This document shows positions 36,262 to 44,023 of a DNA stretch of 44,023 bases, in pieces. The position numbers and the translations under genes were made by a program. The notes beneath the pieces were generated by a model. That model made no database searches and was not told the origin of the DNA. It was given only the letters and a program-made list of their open reading frames with translations. This stretch comes from Massiliimicrobium timonense (GTDB lineage: Bacteria; Bacillota_I; Bacilli_A; Erysipelotrichales; Coprobacillaceae): assembly GCF_002160865.1 (NCBI RefSeq), contig NZ_NFLJ01000025.1, positions 1 through 44,023 of the forward strand. The letters are read 5' to 3'. Positions within the stretch are counted from its first letter, which is position 1. Every line of letters starts with the position of its first letter.

Positions 36262-37293
36262 TTATTTAGGTACGCTATTTTTAATCATTGGTATTTTTTG
36301 CATCGTTTTTATAATCATAGAACAAATAATCATAATCACAAATGGTCCTATAATACGATATATGACTTGACGTTGTGAAATGGGTAATATAGTCAAAATC
36401 ATTTGAATAATATACCAATGAATTAGATATGTTCCAAATGTCACATTTTTAAAGTAAGAACTTATTTTTTCCAAAATATTCATTATTGATTTATTTGGAA
36501 AATATTTAAAGAAAACAAAAATAGCTGAAGAATAAAGCACAGATGGTGCATTCGTATACCCTTTCCATAAACGACTGACTTCACCTATTTGATAAGAAGC
36601 ATACCACGTTCCTAACCAATGAGCTAAAAACCCTAAAATTCCTAATACATAAATCATCATTCTTTGTTTTTTAGATAATTCATAATGATCAACATAATAA
36701 CCAATTAATACAAAAATAATATGATTCATTCCAACCGGAAATTGTAAAGAACCATTATAAGGAATATCTATCAATTTAAAGACTAATGGTAATAAAGAAA
36801 CTGTCATAAAAGAAATAATAATCATATATCCAAAAATATTTTGTTGTTGATTTTCTTCAATTGAAGATAGAACAGGTATACTTAAATAAACTGCAAATAA
36901 TGGAATAAAATACCAGTAAACAGTGACTACATTGCCATTCATGAAAGTATCAACAATCATCTTTAAACTGATATCTTCCAAAGCTATTCTTCGATATGCC
37001 AACATAAATAGTATTCCTATTATTGACCATATGACATATGGAATAACAACTTTATGAATACGTTTTTGAAAATATTTTTTTGTAGAATACCTTTTTCGAT
37101 AATTTAATAATGTCGCACCTGTTATCATAAAGAAGACAGGAACAGCAAAATACATGATACTTTCAATAAAATTAGCTAATATCCAATAATCTTCATAACC
37201 AAAATCCCAAAAACAGTGATTAACATGTAAGAAAATAACAGCAAAACATGATAGAACACTTAAAACTTGAAGATACGCCTTACGTTTGAGCAT
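36262..37293 (-). CDS. Acyltransferase 3 family membrane protein (1)
   Basis: A 343-aa membrane protein of the OafA/WecH-type acyltransferase family, which move acyl groups, usually acetyl, to surface polysaccharides. About ten helices. The N-terminal helix has FAVIFLHVNHCFW with the conserved histidine, then VPVFFMITGATLL and RIHKVVIPYVIWS. The C-terminal GTYLIHWYIIQM matches the final family motif. The start at 37293 follows AAGGTG; an in-frame GTG at 37302 belongs to that site. It heads the left operon (acyltransferase, glf, GT2, GT2, GT2, GPT, GPT). Confidence 0.85.
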   Translation of the reverse strand: MLKRKAYLQVLSVLSCFAVIFLHVNHCFWDFGYEDYWILANFIESIMYFAVPVFFMITGATLLNYRKRYSTKKYFQKRIHKVVIPYVIWSIIGILFMLAYRRIALEDISLKMIVDTFMNGNVVTVYWYFIPLFAVYLSIPVLSSIEENQQQNIFGYMIIISFMTVSLLPLVFKLIDIPYNGSLQFPVGMNHIIFVLIGYYVDHYELSKKQRMMIYVLGILGFLAHWLGTWYASYQIGEVSRLWKGYTNAPSVLYSSAIFVFFKYFPNKSIMNILEKISSYFKNVTFGTYLIHWYIIQMILTILPISQRQVIYRIIGPFVIMIICSMIIKTMQKIPMIKNSVPK

Positions 37294-37311
37294 AAAATTC
37301 ACCTTCTTGAC

Positions 37312-37320
37312 ATTATATCA
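37312..37320 (-). promoter_or_regulatory. Extended -10 promoter of the acyltransferase-glf operon
   Basis: TGATATAAT on the minus strand, identical to the element at 25345-25353. The -35 is weak. The start would be near 37305, about 12 nt before the start codon. Confidence 0.55.
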
Positions 37321-37359
37321 GTAATATACTCTTTTTTACGCTTTTGAAACTATCAAATC

Positions 37360-37388
37360 AAATTAAGTTTATGTTAACGGTATGTTAA
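37360..37388 (+). promoter_or_regulatory. Operator-like repeat site A (PhoP/PhoB-type)
   Basis: AAATTAAGTTT (37360-37370) precedes two perfect TGTTAA hexamers (37372-37377 and 37383-37388) exactly 11 bp apart. TGTTAA is the complement of TTAACA, a form of the Bacillus PhoP half-site; 11-bp direct repeats are typical of OmpR-family regulators. It lies upstream of the distal ugd promoter and of the divergent glf-operon promoter. Confidence 0.5.
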
Positions 37389-37416
37389 AAACAAATCATG
37401 TTCTCTCATTTATTCT

Positions 37417-37445
37417 TTGACTATTTTAAACTTCATTTCTAGAAT
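37417..37445 (+). promoter_or_regulatory. Distal promoter P1 of ugd
   Basis: -35 TTGACT (37417-37422), 17-bp spacer, -10 TAGAAT (37440-37445), start near 37452, leader of about 95 nt. Operator site B would lie within the first 40 transcribed bases. Confidence 0.55.
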
Positions 37446-37453
37446 AAAGTATT

Positions 37454-37492
37454 AAATTAAGTTTTTGTAAAGTCATGTTAAAGTCTTGTTAA
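37454..37492 (+). promoter_or_regulatory. Operator-like repeat site B (PhoP/PhoB-type)
   Basis: The same AAATTAAGTTT (37454-37464) is followed by TTGTAA (37465), TGTTAA (37476-37481) and TGTTAA (37487-37492), all at 11-bp intervals. TTTACA at 37498, again 11 bp on, doubles as the -35 of the proximal promoter. This is a longer copy of site A. Confidence 0.55.
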
Positions 37493-37497
37493 AAGCC

Positions 37498-37525
37498 TTT
37501 ACAAAGATTTTTAATTGTTTAAACT
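37498..37525 (+). promoter_or_regulatory. Proximal promoter P2 of ugd
   Basis: -35 TTTACA (37498-37503), 16-bp spacer, -10 TAAACT (37520-37525), start near 37532, followed by GAGGT before the ATG. Site B ends 5 bp upstream of the -35, a usual position for an activator. Confidence 0.5.
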
Positions 37526-37547
37526 AAAAAAAGAAAAGAGGTAGATT

Positions 37548-38714
37548 ATGAAAATTACAGTTGCTGGATTGGGATATGTTGGTTTAAGTCTTGCTTGTCT
37601 ACTCGCTCAAAAATATAAAGTGACAGCTATAGATATTGTTCCCGAAAAAATTAAACTCATTAAAAATAAAAAATCTCCAATTAAAGATCAAGAAATTGAA
37701 GACTTTTTAGCTCATAAGGAGCTTCATTTAACGCCAACCTGTATAGGTAAAGAGGCATATCAAGATGCTGACTACGTCATTGTAGCTGCTCCAACAAATT
37801 ATGATGATGAATCTCATCAATTTGATACAAGTGCTGTAGAATCTGTCATTACAGAAATCATGAAATATAATGATTATGCAACCATCATCATTAAGTCAAC
37901 AATTCCTGTTGGTTATACAAAAAGCATTAATGAGAGATTTCATACTGATCGTATTATCTTTTCCCCTGAATTTTTAAGAGAAGGAAAAGCATTATATGAT
38001 AATTTATATCCTTCACGTATTATTGTAGGAGAAAATAGTTCACGTGCTCATGTTTTTGCATCAATGCTTAAGGAATGTGCTATGAAGCAAGATATTCCAA
38101 TATTATTTACAAATCCTACAGAAGCTGAAGCTATAAAGCTTTTTGCAAATACGTATCTTGCTTTAAGAGTCGCTTATTTTAATGAACTAGATACTTATTG
38201 TGAAATTAAGAATCTGAATACGAAACAAATTATTGAAGGTGTTTGTTTGGATCCACGTATTGGAATGCATTATAATAATCCTTCTTTTGGATATGGAGGA
38301 TATTGCTTACCTAAAGATACAAAACAATTAAAAGCAAATTATGAAGGTGTTCCAAATGATATTATCAAAGCTATTGTAGATTCTAATATGACAAGAAAAA
38401 AACATATTGTACAAATGATTTTAGACAAACATCCTCATACTGTCGGTGTTTATCGTTTAACGATGAAAGCGAATAGCGATAACTTTAGAGCAAGTGCTAT
38501 TTTAGATGTTATGAATATGATTAAAAAACAAGGAATTGAGATTATTATTTATGAACCTACTTTAAATCAAGATAGCTATGAAGATATGAAACTTGTTAAT
38601 GATTTAGAAGCATTCAAAACACAAAGTGATATTATCTTAGCAAATCGTTATACTCATGAAATTGATGAAGTCATTGAGAAAGTTTACACAAGAGATTTAT
38701 ATTTTAGAGATTAA
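37548..38714 (+). CDS. ugd: UDP-glucose 6-dehydrogenase
   Basis: It oxidises UDP-glucose to UDP-glucuronate with two NAD+, supplying uronic acid for surface polymers. The 388-aa protein resembles E. coli Ugd along its whole length: GLGYVGL (7-13), SPEFLREGKALYDNL (139-153), TEAEAIKLFANTYLA with K197 and N201, and GGYCLPKDTKQL with catalytic C253. Bacillus TuaD does the same job for teichuronic acid under phosphate limitation, and here the promoter region carries PhoP-like repeats. It is the only plus-strand gene of the cluster. A homologue oxidising another UDP-hexose cannot be excluded, but the match is strong. Confidence 0.93.
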   Translation: MKITVAGLGYVGLSLACLLAQKYKVTAIDIVPEKIKLIKNKKSPIKDQEIEDFLAHKELHLTPTCIGKEAYQDADYVIVAAPTNYDDESHQFDTSAVESVITEIMKYNDYATIIIKSTIPVGYTKSINERFHTDRIIFSPEFLREGKALYDNLYPSRIIVGENSSRAHVFASMLKECAMKQDIPILFTNPTEAEAIKLFANTYLALRVAYFNELDTYCEIKNLNTKQIIEGVCLDPRIGMHYNNPSFGYGGYCLPKDTKQLKANYEGVPNDIIKAIVDSNMTRKKHIVQMILDKHPHTVGVYRLTMKANSDNFRASAILDVMNMIKKQGIEIIIYEPTLNQDSYEDMKLVNDLEAFKTQSDIILANRYTHEIDEVIEKVYTRDLYFRD

Positions 38715-38743
38715 AAAAGGAGTCTTGCTTATGCTGACTCCTT
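38712..38743 (-). terminator. Terminator at the end of the right-hand polymer operon
   Basis: 8-bp stem AAGGAGTC/GACTCCTT (arms 38736-38743, 38717-38724) with an 11-nt loop and TTTTTT on the minus strand. The first arm encodes the last codons of the overlying gene. There is no T run on the plus strand, so ugd itself lacks an obvious terminator. Confidence 0.75.
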
Positions 38744-39889
38744 AAAAATCCATTCACATGATTTCTTTGTAGATTGCCCATCACAGGCGCTTAAAAACTT
38801 TTGATAAAAAACCTGTCGTTTTTCATCATACATTTCTCTCTTTTGAATATCTTCTATTAATTGAGAGGTCGTTGTTGCAATGGCTCCATAGACATAGTCA
38901 TAAAAATCAAAATAAAGCCCTCTGCCACCATAACCTGTATATTCATCTAAATCATAAGCAAAATAAATAATAGGTTTATGTGTAAAATAGTAATCAAAAA
39001 TAACAGATGAATAATCAGTAATTAAAATATCACTAACAATCAACAAATCATTAATATCACGATAATTAGAAAAATCTTTATAAAAATGATTGTATTGCGA
39101 TAAATCTGGTATTTCTACATATCCTCTTTGAATATTATTATACAACGCAGGATGCCATTTTAATATACATATATAGTCTTCATGGAATGTTTCATATATT
39201 TGCTGAAAATCAATTTTAGAAAAATCATAAGTTGCTTTAGAAACAGGAGCACCTCGATAAGTAGGTGCAAATAAAATGATTTTTTTCCCTTGATAACGTG
39301 GATGTCGTTGATAAAAACTTTTTTTTATATTTTCTTTATATTGATCATTAAAAAACATATCTGTGCGGGGAAAACCAGTCGCCTTTATTTTAGAGATATC
39401 CATATGAAAAGCTTCAGCATAGCAACTTCTAATATCATCACTACTGACAATAGCTTTTGTGTAAGTACGATATCCTTTATGAATGGGACCCACATCCTCT
39501 CCAGTATTTGATCTGGACCAACCAAACTTTTTAAAAGCACCTGCTCCATGCCATAATTGAACAACTTCTTGATTTTTACGAACCTTTAAATAATTACATT
39601 CTCTAGACAAATCATCTAAAAGAATATAATGTGATGTACTTAAATGATATATTAATTTAATTTTTTTTATAAATCCTCTCTTATCTCTATGATCACCTTT
39701 TAAAGCAATAATTTTTTTATACTGACAATCATCGAGATACTCGTATACACATTCCAGATTTCCACCCATGACCTTTCTGACATCTGATAAAAATGTCACT
39801 TTATTTTTTTGAAGTGGAAAAATTAAAATGAATATCCTGTTTAAGATAATGCATATTAATATTTTTATTTTTCTTTTAATTTTCTTCAT
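38729..39889 (-). CDS. CDP-glycerol glycerophosphotransferase-family protein (3)
   Basis: A 386-aa TagB/TagF-family enzyme with LWHGAGAFKKFGWSRS, TGFPRTDMFF, FAPTYRG, LKWHP and TDYSSVIFDYYFTHKP. A basic N-terminus followed by a hydrophobic segment (about 8-24) suggests membrane association. It is the closest paralogue of the protein at 30629-31756, including the terminal SACDGQSTK. The ribosome site AAAGGA is about 11 nt from the ATG. It ends the right operon. Its polyol donor (glycerol or ribitol) is not decidable. Confidence 0.85.
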   Translation of the reverse strand: MKKIKRKIKILICIILNRIFILIFPLQKNKVTFLSDVRKVMGGNLECVYEYLDDCQYKKIIALKGDHRDKRGFIKKIKLIYHLSTSHYILLDDLSRECNYLKVRKNQEVVQLWHGAGAFKKFGWSRSNTGEDVGPIHKGYRTYTKAIVSSDDIRSCYAEAFHMDISKIKATGFPRTDMFFNDQYKENIKKSFYQRHPRYQGKKIILFAPTYRGAPVSKATYDFSKIDFQQIYETFHEDYICILKWHPALYNNIQRGYVEIPDLSQYNHFYKDFSNYRDINDLLIVSDILITDYSSVIFDYYFTHKPIIYFAYDLDEYTGYGGRGLYFDFYDYVYGAIATTTSQLIEDIQKREMYDEKRQVFYQKFLSACDGQSTKKSCEWIFKESA

Positions 39890-39913
39890 ACTCTCACACT
39901 TCCTTTAACACAG

Positions 39914-40945
39914 TTATTTCCATATCTTATTTTTTAAATAACCTGAAAAAATATTAGTATAATGTGCAAAAATCACTGTAATAACAAAACACAAACTCAA
40001 ATACAGATAGGAATCATATTGTTCAATATGAAAATATTGCAATAAAATCATTGGAATTCTTTGAAGAATATATATCCAAAATAAATGATTTCCAAACCAC
40101 TTTAACAATTGGCTTTGAAAAGATATCTTAAATGATAATAAAACAATAGAAAGGCAAAATAATATTGAAACAAAATTAAACATCATTAATCTTGTGTATC
40201 TATATTGAAAGAAATAAATATACATAAATACTATTAACAAAGTTACTATATAATAGATTTTTTGATTTCTACTAAAAAAGCAATCTATCTTTTCTTTAAA
40301 ATAAGAATACCACATACCAGCAACATAACACAAATATGTACTACTCCAATAATTATCTCTCAATAAAGACATAATATATATATAGCATAAAGATAATATT
40401 GTAATAAGCAAAATAGATAAAAATCTTTTATTTTTCAACATTTTAAAACATATATATGTAACAATGTATAAAGTAAATATAGCAAACATATACCAAGCAC
40501 TATTACCAATACTTGTCCAACCAGTAAAAGATAACAAAATAGTAGAAATTGAATAATTCTTCCCTATAATAAGATCAATAATTAAAAACAATATAATAGC
40601 TAAAGCAAAATCAAAAAAAGTTTTACCTATACGATTTTTAGGCAATAAATCAATGTATTTTTGCCCCCTATACTTAATAGATTCATATATACCATAACCT
40701 GAATAAAACAAAAACAATGCTACCATCAATTGTCCAAAATAATTCAGTATTTGAATAACAAAAATATCACCAGCACCATTAAAATCTACATAAGTTCTTA
40801 CATGACTTAAAAATACAATAATAACAAAAATTCCCTTTATAGCCTGTGTATATTCTTTTGAAAGATATTTACTATCTAAATTTGGAAAACAAAATTTGCA
40901 GGAACAAATCATGATAAAACATAAAAATACTAAAAATATAATCAT
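39914..40945 (-). CDS. Acyltransferase-like membrane protein (2)
   Basis: A 343-aa polytopic protein. After one leading helix it shows QAIKGIFVIIVFLSHVRTYVDF and GQLMVALFLFYSGYGIYES, the H-containing first motif and second motif of acyltransferase-3-like proteins; WTSIGNSAWYMFAIF follows. The start at 40945 follows AAGGAG at 7 nt; frames reaching further upstream would overlap the preceding gene by about 100 bp. About ten helices. It probably O-acylates the surface polymer. The sequence is very AT-rich. Confidence 0.75.
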   Translation of the reverse strand: MIIFLVFLCFIMICSCKFCFPNLDSKYLSKEYTQAIKGIFVIIVFLSHVRTYVDFNGAGDIFVIQILNYFGQLMVALFLFYSGYGIYESIKYRGQKYIDLLPKNRIGKTFFDFALAIILFLIIDLIIGKNYSISTILLSFTGWTSIGNSAWYMFAIFTLYIVTYICFKMLKNKRFLSILLITILSLCYIYIMSLLRDNYWSSTYLCYVAGMWYSYFKEKIDCFFSRNQKIYYIVTLLIVFMYIYFFQYRYTRLMMFNFVSILFCLSIVLLSFKISFQSQLLKWFGNHLFWIYILQRIPMILLQYFHIEQYDSYLYLSLCFVITVIFAHYTNIFSGYLKNKIWK

Positions 40946-40956
40946 TTTCATTCTCC

Positions 40957-41997
40957 TTATATAATCCATTTCTTTACAATAGGTATATGTGATAAAACAA
41001 ACGCAAATAACAGACAAATAATAACTACTATCATGGATATTAGTGGTACTGATACCCATTCATTCAAAGATAAAGAATTTATTCTTAAATTATTATCTAA
41101 AAAATTTATAACAAAAGGATGAAATAAGTAAATAAATAGAGTATAACGTGATATTTTTATAATAATATTTCTTTTATGATTCAAAAAACTATCAACTTTA
41201 AATTTAAGAAAAATTATCATAAGAATTATAGCTTGAATTGCAGGAAACAATGTTTGATTATTGTATAAGAAAGAAATTGGCTCATTCGTCCACCATGAAA
41301 TTCCTAACGTTAAAATAATTCCCAATAACTCAATAAGCAAAAACACCAATAATAATATTTTCATTTTAATATGTATCCATTTCTCTCTGGTCATCTTAAT
41401 ATAGTACCCTATCAAAAAATATCCACAATAAATACTAATATTTAAAGAAAAACTAGTTAAAAATTCATTAAAAATTTCAGGTAAAAAAGGAACTGTTTCT
41501 ACTGTCATCTTCAATATTCCCATAATAAAAACTAAGTAACAAGTATATTTAAGATATTTTCCATCTTCATAATGAGCTACACACCATAATAAAGGAATCA
41601 TTATATATACACTTATAAGTGCAGGTAAATACCACAAATGAAATTCTGACTGCAGTATTTCGTATATTAATGTTTCAAATGATATATCAGTGAAATCAAC
41701 ACGAAATACTGCATATAAAAAAGACCATACAAAATACAAAATTATTATTTTCAATATATTTCTCTTATATAATTGATTGATAGAAATCATATAACCTTTA
41801 GATAAAAACAAATAACCACTAATCATAAAGAATAAAGGAACACAACTTCGAACCGCACTATCATATGCATTAAATACAAACCATTCCATACTATGTACAT
41901 CGACTAATCGCCAATTTTGTCCAGAAACATGAAGAATAATAACCATAAAACAAGAACATATTCTAAGCAAATCTATATTTATATCTCTCGAACTCAT
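40957..41997 (-). CDS. Acyltransferase 3 family membrane protein (3)
   Basis: A 346-aa membrane acyltransferase: INIDLLRICSCFMVIILHVS at the N-terminus with the conserved Arg and His, RSCVPLFFMISGYLFLS, the FHLWYLPALISVY region, and C-terminal YTLFIYLFHPFVINFL. About ten helices. No strong ribosome site is visible, so it may depend on read-through translation from the gene 12 bp upstream. Acetyl transfer to a polysaccharide is the likely role; substrate unknown. Confidence 0.85.
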   Translation of the reverse strand: MSSRDINIDLLRICSCFMVIILHVSGQNWRLVDVHSMEWFVFNAYDSAVRSCVPLFFMISGYLFLSKGYMISINQLYKRNILKIIILYFVWSFLYAVFRVDFTDISFETLIYEILQSEFHLWYLPALISVYIMIPLLWCVAHYEDGKYLKYTCYLVFIMGILKMTVETVPFLPEIFNEFLTSFSLNISIYCGYFLIGYYIKMTREKWIHIKMKILLLVFLLIELLGIILTLGISWWTNEPISFLYNNQTLFPAIQAIILMIIFLKFKVDSFLNHKRNIIIKISRYTLFIYLFHPFVINFLDNNLRINSLSLNEWVSVPLISMIVVIICLLFAFVLSHIPIVKKWII

Positions 41998-42009
41998 TTT
42001 ACTAATAAC

Positions 42010-44023
42010 CTAAATATCAATGATGCTATTATATATTGTTTCCGCCGGATTATCTGAAACAGTAAAAAATTCCTGCATACGTGTACAGTAAGGTTCTGCA
42101 ACAATATATTTATGTTCAATAATGTTCTTTATTTCTTTAATCATCTGATTACTATTAAAACAAAGTGGACCAAAAGCATTTTCATATTTCAAATCTAATG
42201 AACGATAAGAATGTAAACCTGCTTTAAATTCCTTAGAATCAGGCAAAAAGTAAACAATAGGTCTTACTAATTGAATATAGTCAAATTGATAAGAAGAAAA
42301 ATCTGTTATAAATATTTTATATTCATCTAAACTATGCTTTTCAAAATTAAAATTTACTCTTTCATTTTTATCTAAATCAAAATACTTTTGATATGGTTTA
42401 AAGATTGGATGCAATTGAAAATCTAAATACAAATCATTATCCTCTAATATTTCTTTTAGATCTTTTGAATTTAAAAATTGATAAATTTGATTATAAAAAT
42501 CAGAAGCAAGAAATTCTTGAGTCTTTAGTGCTCTACGATTATTAACTAGTTGTCCTATTAAATACTGTCTCCAAGAAGGAGCAAAAAGAATTTTGTTTTT
42601 CGTATTTCCTTGGTTAAACTTTGTCATTCTTGGCATACCTGAAATAATAAAATCATTATCCAAGTAATCATAATTCTGTTTCAAATTTTCTTTTTCAAAA
42701 TTTGATGATATAACAAATTTATCAATTTCAGTAAACTCTTTTGCATACAAATTTTGTAATGTAGCATGTAATATTCCATGTTGAAGATAAATTAATTCAT
42801 AGTGTGTAACATCACTATACCATGCAAACTCTTTAAACGGTGAATAGATAGATAATGAGCTAAAAGAAATAAATATTTTACTACTTTTTAAAAATAAATC
42901 CTTATGTTTTTTTGATTTATAACGTACTATATTTTCTTGTTGCTCTAATGTAAATTTACTCAGTAAATCACTGTTATCTCCGTCCATGATATAATAACAT
43001 TCAATTCCATCATTTTTTACAAAATCATGGATAAATTGAAAATATCCATTATCTAATACTCCTGCTGAATCATAATATAACCATATTTTTCTGTTAGTTT
43101 TGGCTTTCAATCTAAAATATTGTATAGCAAATATATGTTTTCTAGGATAAAACCACATTGTTCTTAAAATATCAAAAATATCTTTAATTAAATTTTGATG
43201 CGAAACCTTAAAACTATGATTGCTATATGACAATCTAGTTCCATTGATTGTTATAGCATTTCTATGGAATTTCTTAACAAATCCAGAGAACTTAATATAA
43301 ATCGGTTTAAAAGTCAAATCATATCCATTAATATGAATGTAGAAAGAGAATTTTTTTACTTTTGTAGGATCAAATGTATATGTAAAAGGGAAAGTATGTG
43401 CAGTTTTCATTTTTGTATTTCTAAAAGGAACATTTGACACATCTAATGAATATCTTTCTTCAAATTTTTCTCCATTTTTATAGATACCACGAACTATATA
43501 TTCATTAACGGGAGTTAATTCTAAAAGTGGTGATTCAAACGATGCAAATATAGATATTTCATGATTACAAGGTCTTACTTTATAAAGATAGCAATCAATT
43601 GTTTGATCTTCATACATAGTAATATCTTGACAAAAAATCTTATATCCATCATTGTTAATATTATAAGAAACAAATTCACCCTTCTGCGTTAAAAAATATA
43701 ATTTTACATATTTATCACAATTTGAATGATTGATAATAACATCATTGTCAATTTGCTTTAAAATATTTTTAATTCTTTCTTTTGCACTATCAAACAACTC
43801 ACTTTCATAATGATATGGCAATAACATATCACTTTTGACACGCCAATTAAAAGTATTAATAATGAGAGTTTGAACATACTTTGGAACAACTCCATTTTTA
43901 CTATATCGTGATAATAAGCATTCATTATATGTCATAATATCTTCAAAGCAATAATAAGGATTATTTCGAGTCTGAGAAACACTGGCTCCATGTCTTCTAT
44001 AGAAATACTTTGCTTTCTCTACA
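42010..44023 (-). CDS. CDP-glycerol glycerophosphotransferase-family protein (4), 5-prime partial, probably GT2-GPT fusion
   Basis: The reading frame is open to the right edge: the 29 codons before the ATG at 43935 have no stop, and that ATG has no good ribosome site. They encode KYFYRRHGASVSQTRN, the type of segment that ends a GT2 domain in bifunctional teichoic-acid polymerases. A central region (about 100-260 from the ATG) is beta-rich, and the C-terminal GT-B domain (from about 290) has IYLQHGILHATL, FAPSWRQ, DFQLHP and TDFSSYQFDYIQLVRP. So this is likely a long polymerase whose N-terminal glycosyltransferase lies outside. It begins the right operon as seen here. Confidence 0.8.
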   Translation of the reverse strand, partial: VEKAKYFYRRHGASVSQTRNNPYYCFEDIMTYNECLLSRYSKNGVVPKYVQTLIINTFNWRVKSDMLLPYHYESELFDSAKERIKNILKQIDNDVIINHSNCDKYVKLYFLTQKGEFVSYNINNDGYKIFCQDITMYEDQTIDCYLYKVRPCNHEISIFASFESPLLELTPVNEYIVRGIYKNGEKFEERYSLDVSNVPFRNTKMKTAHTFPFTYTFDPTKVKKFSFYIHINGYDLTFKPIYIKFSGFVKKFHRNAITINGTRLSYSNHSFKVSHQNLIKDIFDILRTMWFYPRKHIFAIQYFRLKAKTNRKIWLYYDSAGVLDNGYFQFIHDFVKNDGIECYYIMDGDNSDLLSKFTLEQQENIVRYKSKKHKDLFLKSSKIFISFSSLSIYSPFKEFAWYSDVTHYELIYLQHGILHATLQNLYAKEFTEIDKFVISSNFEKENLKQNYDYLDNDFIISGMPRMTKFNQGNTKNKILFAPSWRQYLIGQLVNNRRALKTQEFLASDFYNQIYQFLNSKDLKEILEDNDLYLDFQLHPIFKPYQKYFDLDKNERVNFNFEKHSLDEYKIFITDFSSYQFDYIQLVRPIVYFLPDSKEFKAGLHSYRSLDLKYENAFGPLCFNSNQMIKEIKNIIEHKYIVAEPYCTRMQEFFTVSDNPAETIYNSIIDI

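Noticed and set aside
40946-41059. An N-terminal extension of the acyltransferase-like protein at 39914
   Set aside because: It would overlap the upstream gene by about 100 bp; the AAGGAG site supports the start at 40945.
43933-43935. ATG at 43935 as true start of the last gene
   Set aside because: No good ribosome site, and the frame upstream is open with GT2-like residues to the window end.

Overview
This is an AT-rich chromosomal segment from a low-GC Gram-positive bacterium (Bacillota). Gene content and protein style fit the Erysipelotrichia/Coprobacillaceae group of gut bacteria best. That placement is inferred from the division and cell-wall gene order, strong AAGGAG ribosome sites, standard codon use, a methionine aminopeptidase with a SEC-C zinc knuckle, DUF975/DUF1846/DUF3783 proteins and a MazF close to Bacillus EndoA; no marker gene was compared.

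Left edge to about 9.9 kb: on the minus strand, a consensus promoter and leader of an rRNA operon run off the left edge. Before it lies a division and cell-wall cluster, also minus strand: mraY-murD, terminator, ftsW-murG-murB-ftsQ, terminator, ftsA-ftsZ-proC. mraY to murG complete lipid II, FtsW polymerises it, DivIB/FtsQ, FtsA and FtsZ build the divisome. The usual neighbours mraZ, mraW, ftsL, pbpB, murE and murC are absent from the window.

10 to 24.4 kb: housekeeping and uncharacterised genes in short units bounded by clear hairpin terminators. They are a DUF1846 protein, a DUF3783 protein, an LCP wall-polymer ligase, an Mbeg1-like hydrolase, a class Ia ribonucleotide reductase (nrdAB), a metal exporter with a His-rich loop, a Tet(M)/EF-G-type GTPase fused to a Rae1/YacP-like A-site endonuclease, an unknown 101-aa protein, a GH1 6-phospho-glycosidase and a SEC-C methionine aminopeptidase.

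24.4 to 29.4 kb: a gene-poor stretch of about 760 bp holds an 11-bp inverted repeat, an orphan promoter-plus-terminator unit and a tRNA-Lys(CUU). Then come a membrane-anchored HAD-like protein that has lost its catalytic aspartates, a translationally coupled PAP2 phosphatase, and a mazF-DUF975-CPBP protease unit without a visible antitoxin.

29.5 to 44.0 kb: a surface-polymer cluster. Four CDP-glycerol glycerophosphotransferase-family proteins, three GT2 glycosyltransferases, UDP-galactopyranose mutase, UDP-glucose 6-dehydrogenase and three acyltransferase-type membrane proteins together suggest a polyol-phosphate polymer decorated with galactofuranose, uronic acid and acyl groups. The last gene is open at the right edge and is probably a GT2-GPT fusion. 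Between the two halves, the ugd promoter region carries duplicated TGTTAA direct repeats with 11-bp spacing, which look like PhoP/PhoB-type response-regulator sites.

The observations most worth following are the EF-G/Rae1 fusion, the pseudo-HAD/PAP2 pair, the ugd operator repeats and the orphan short transcription unit.
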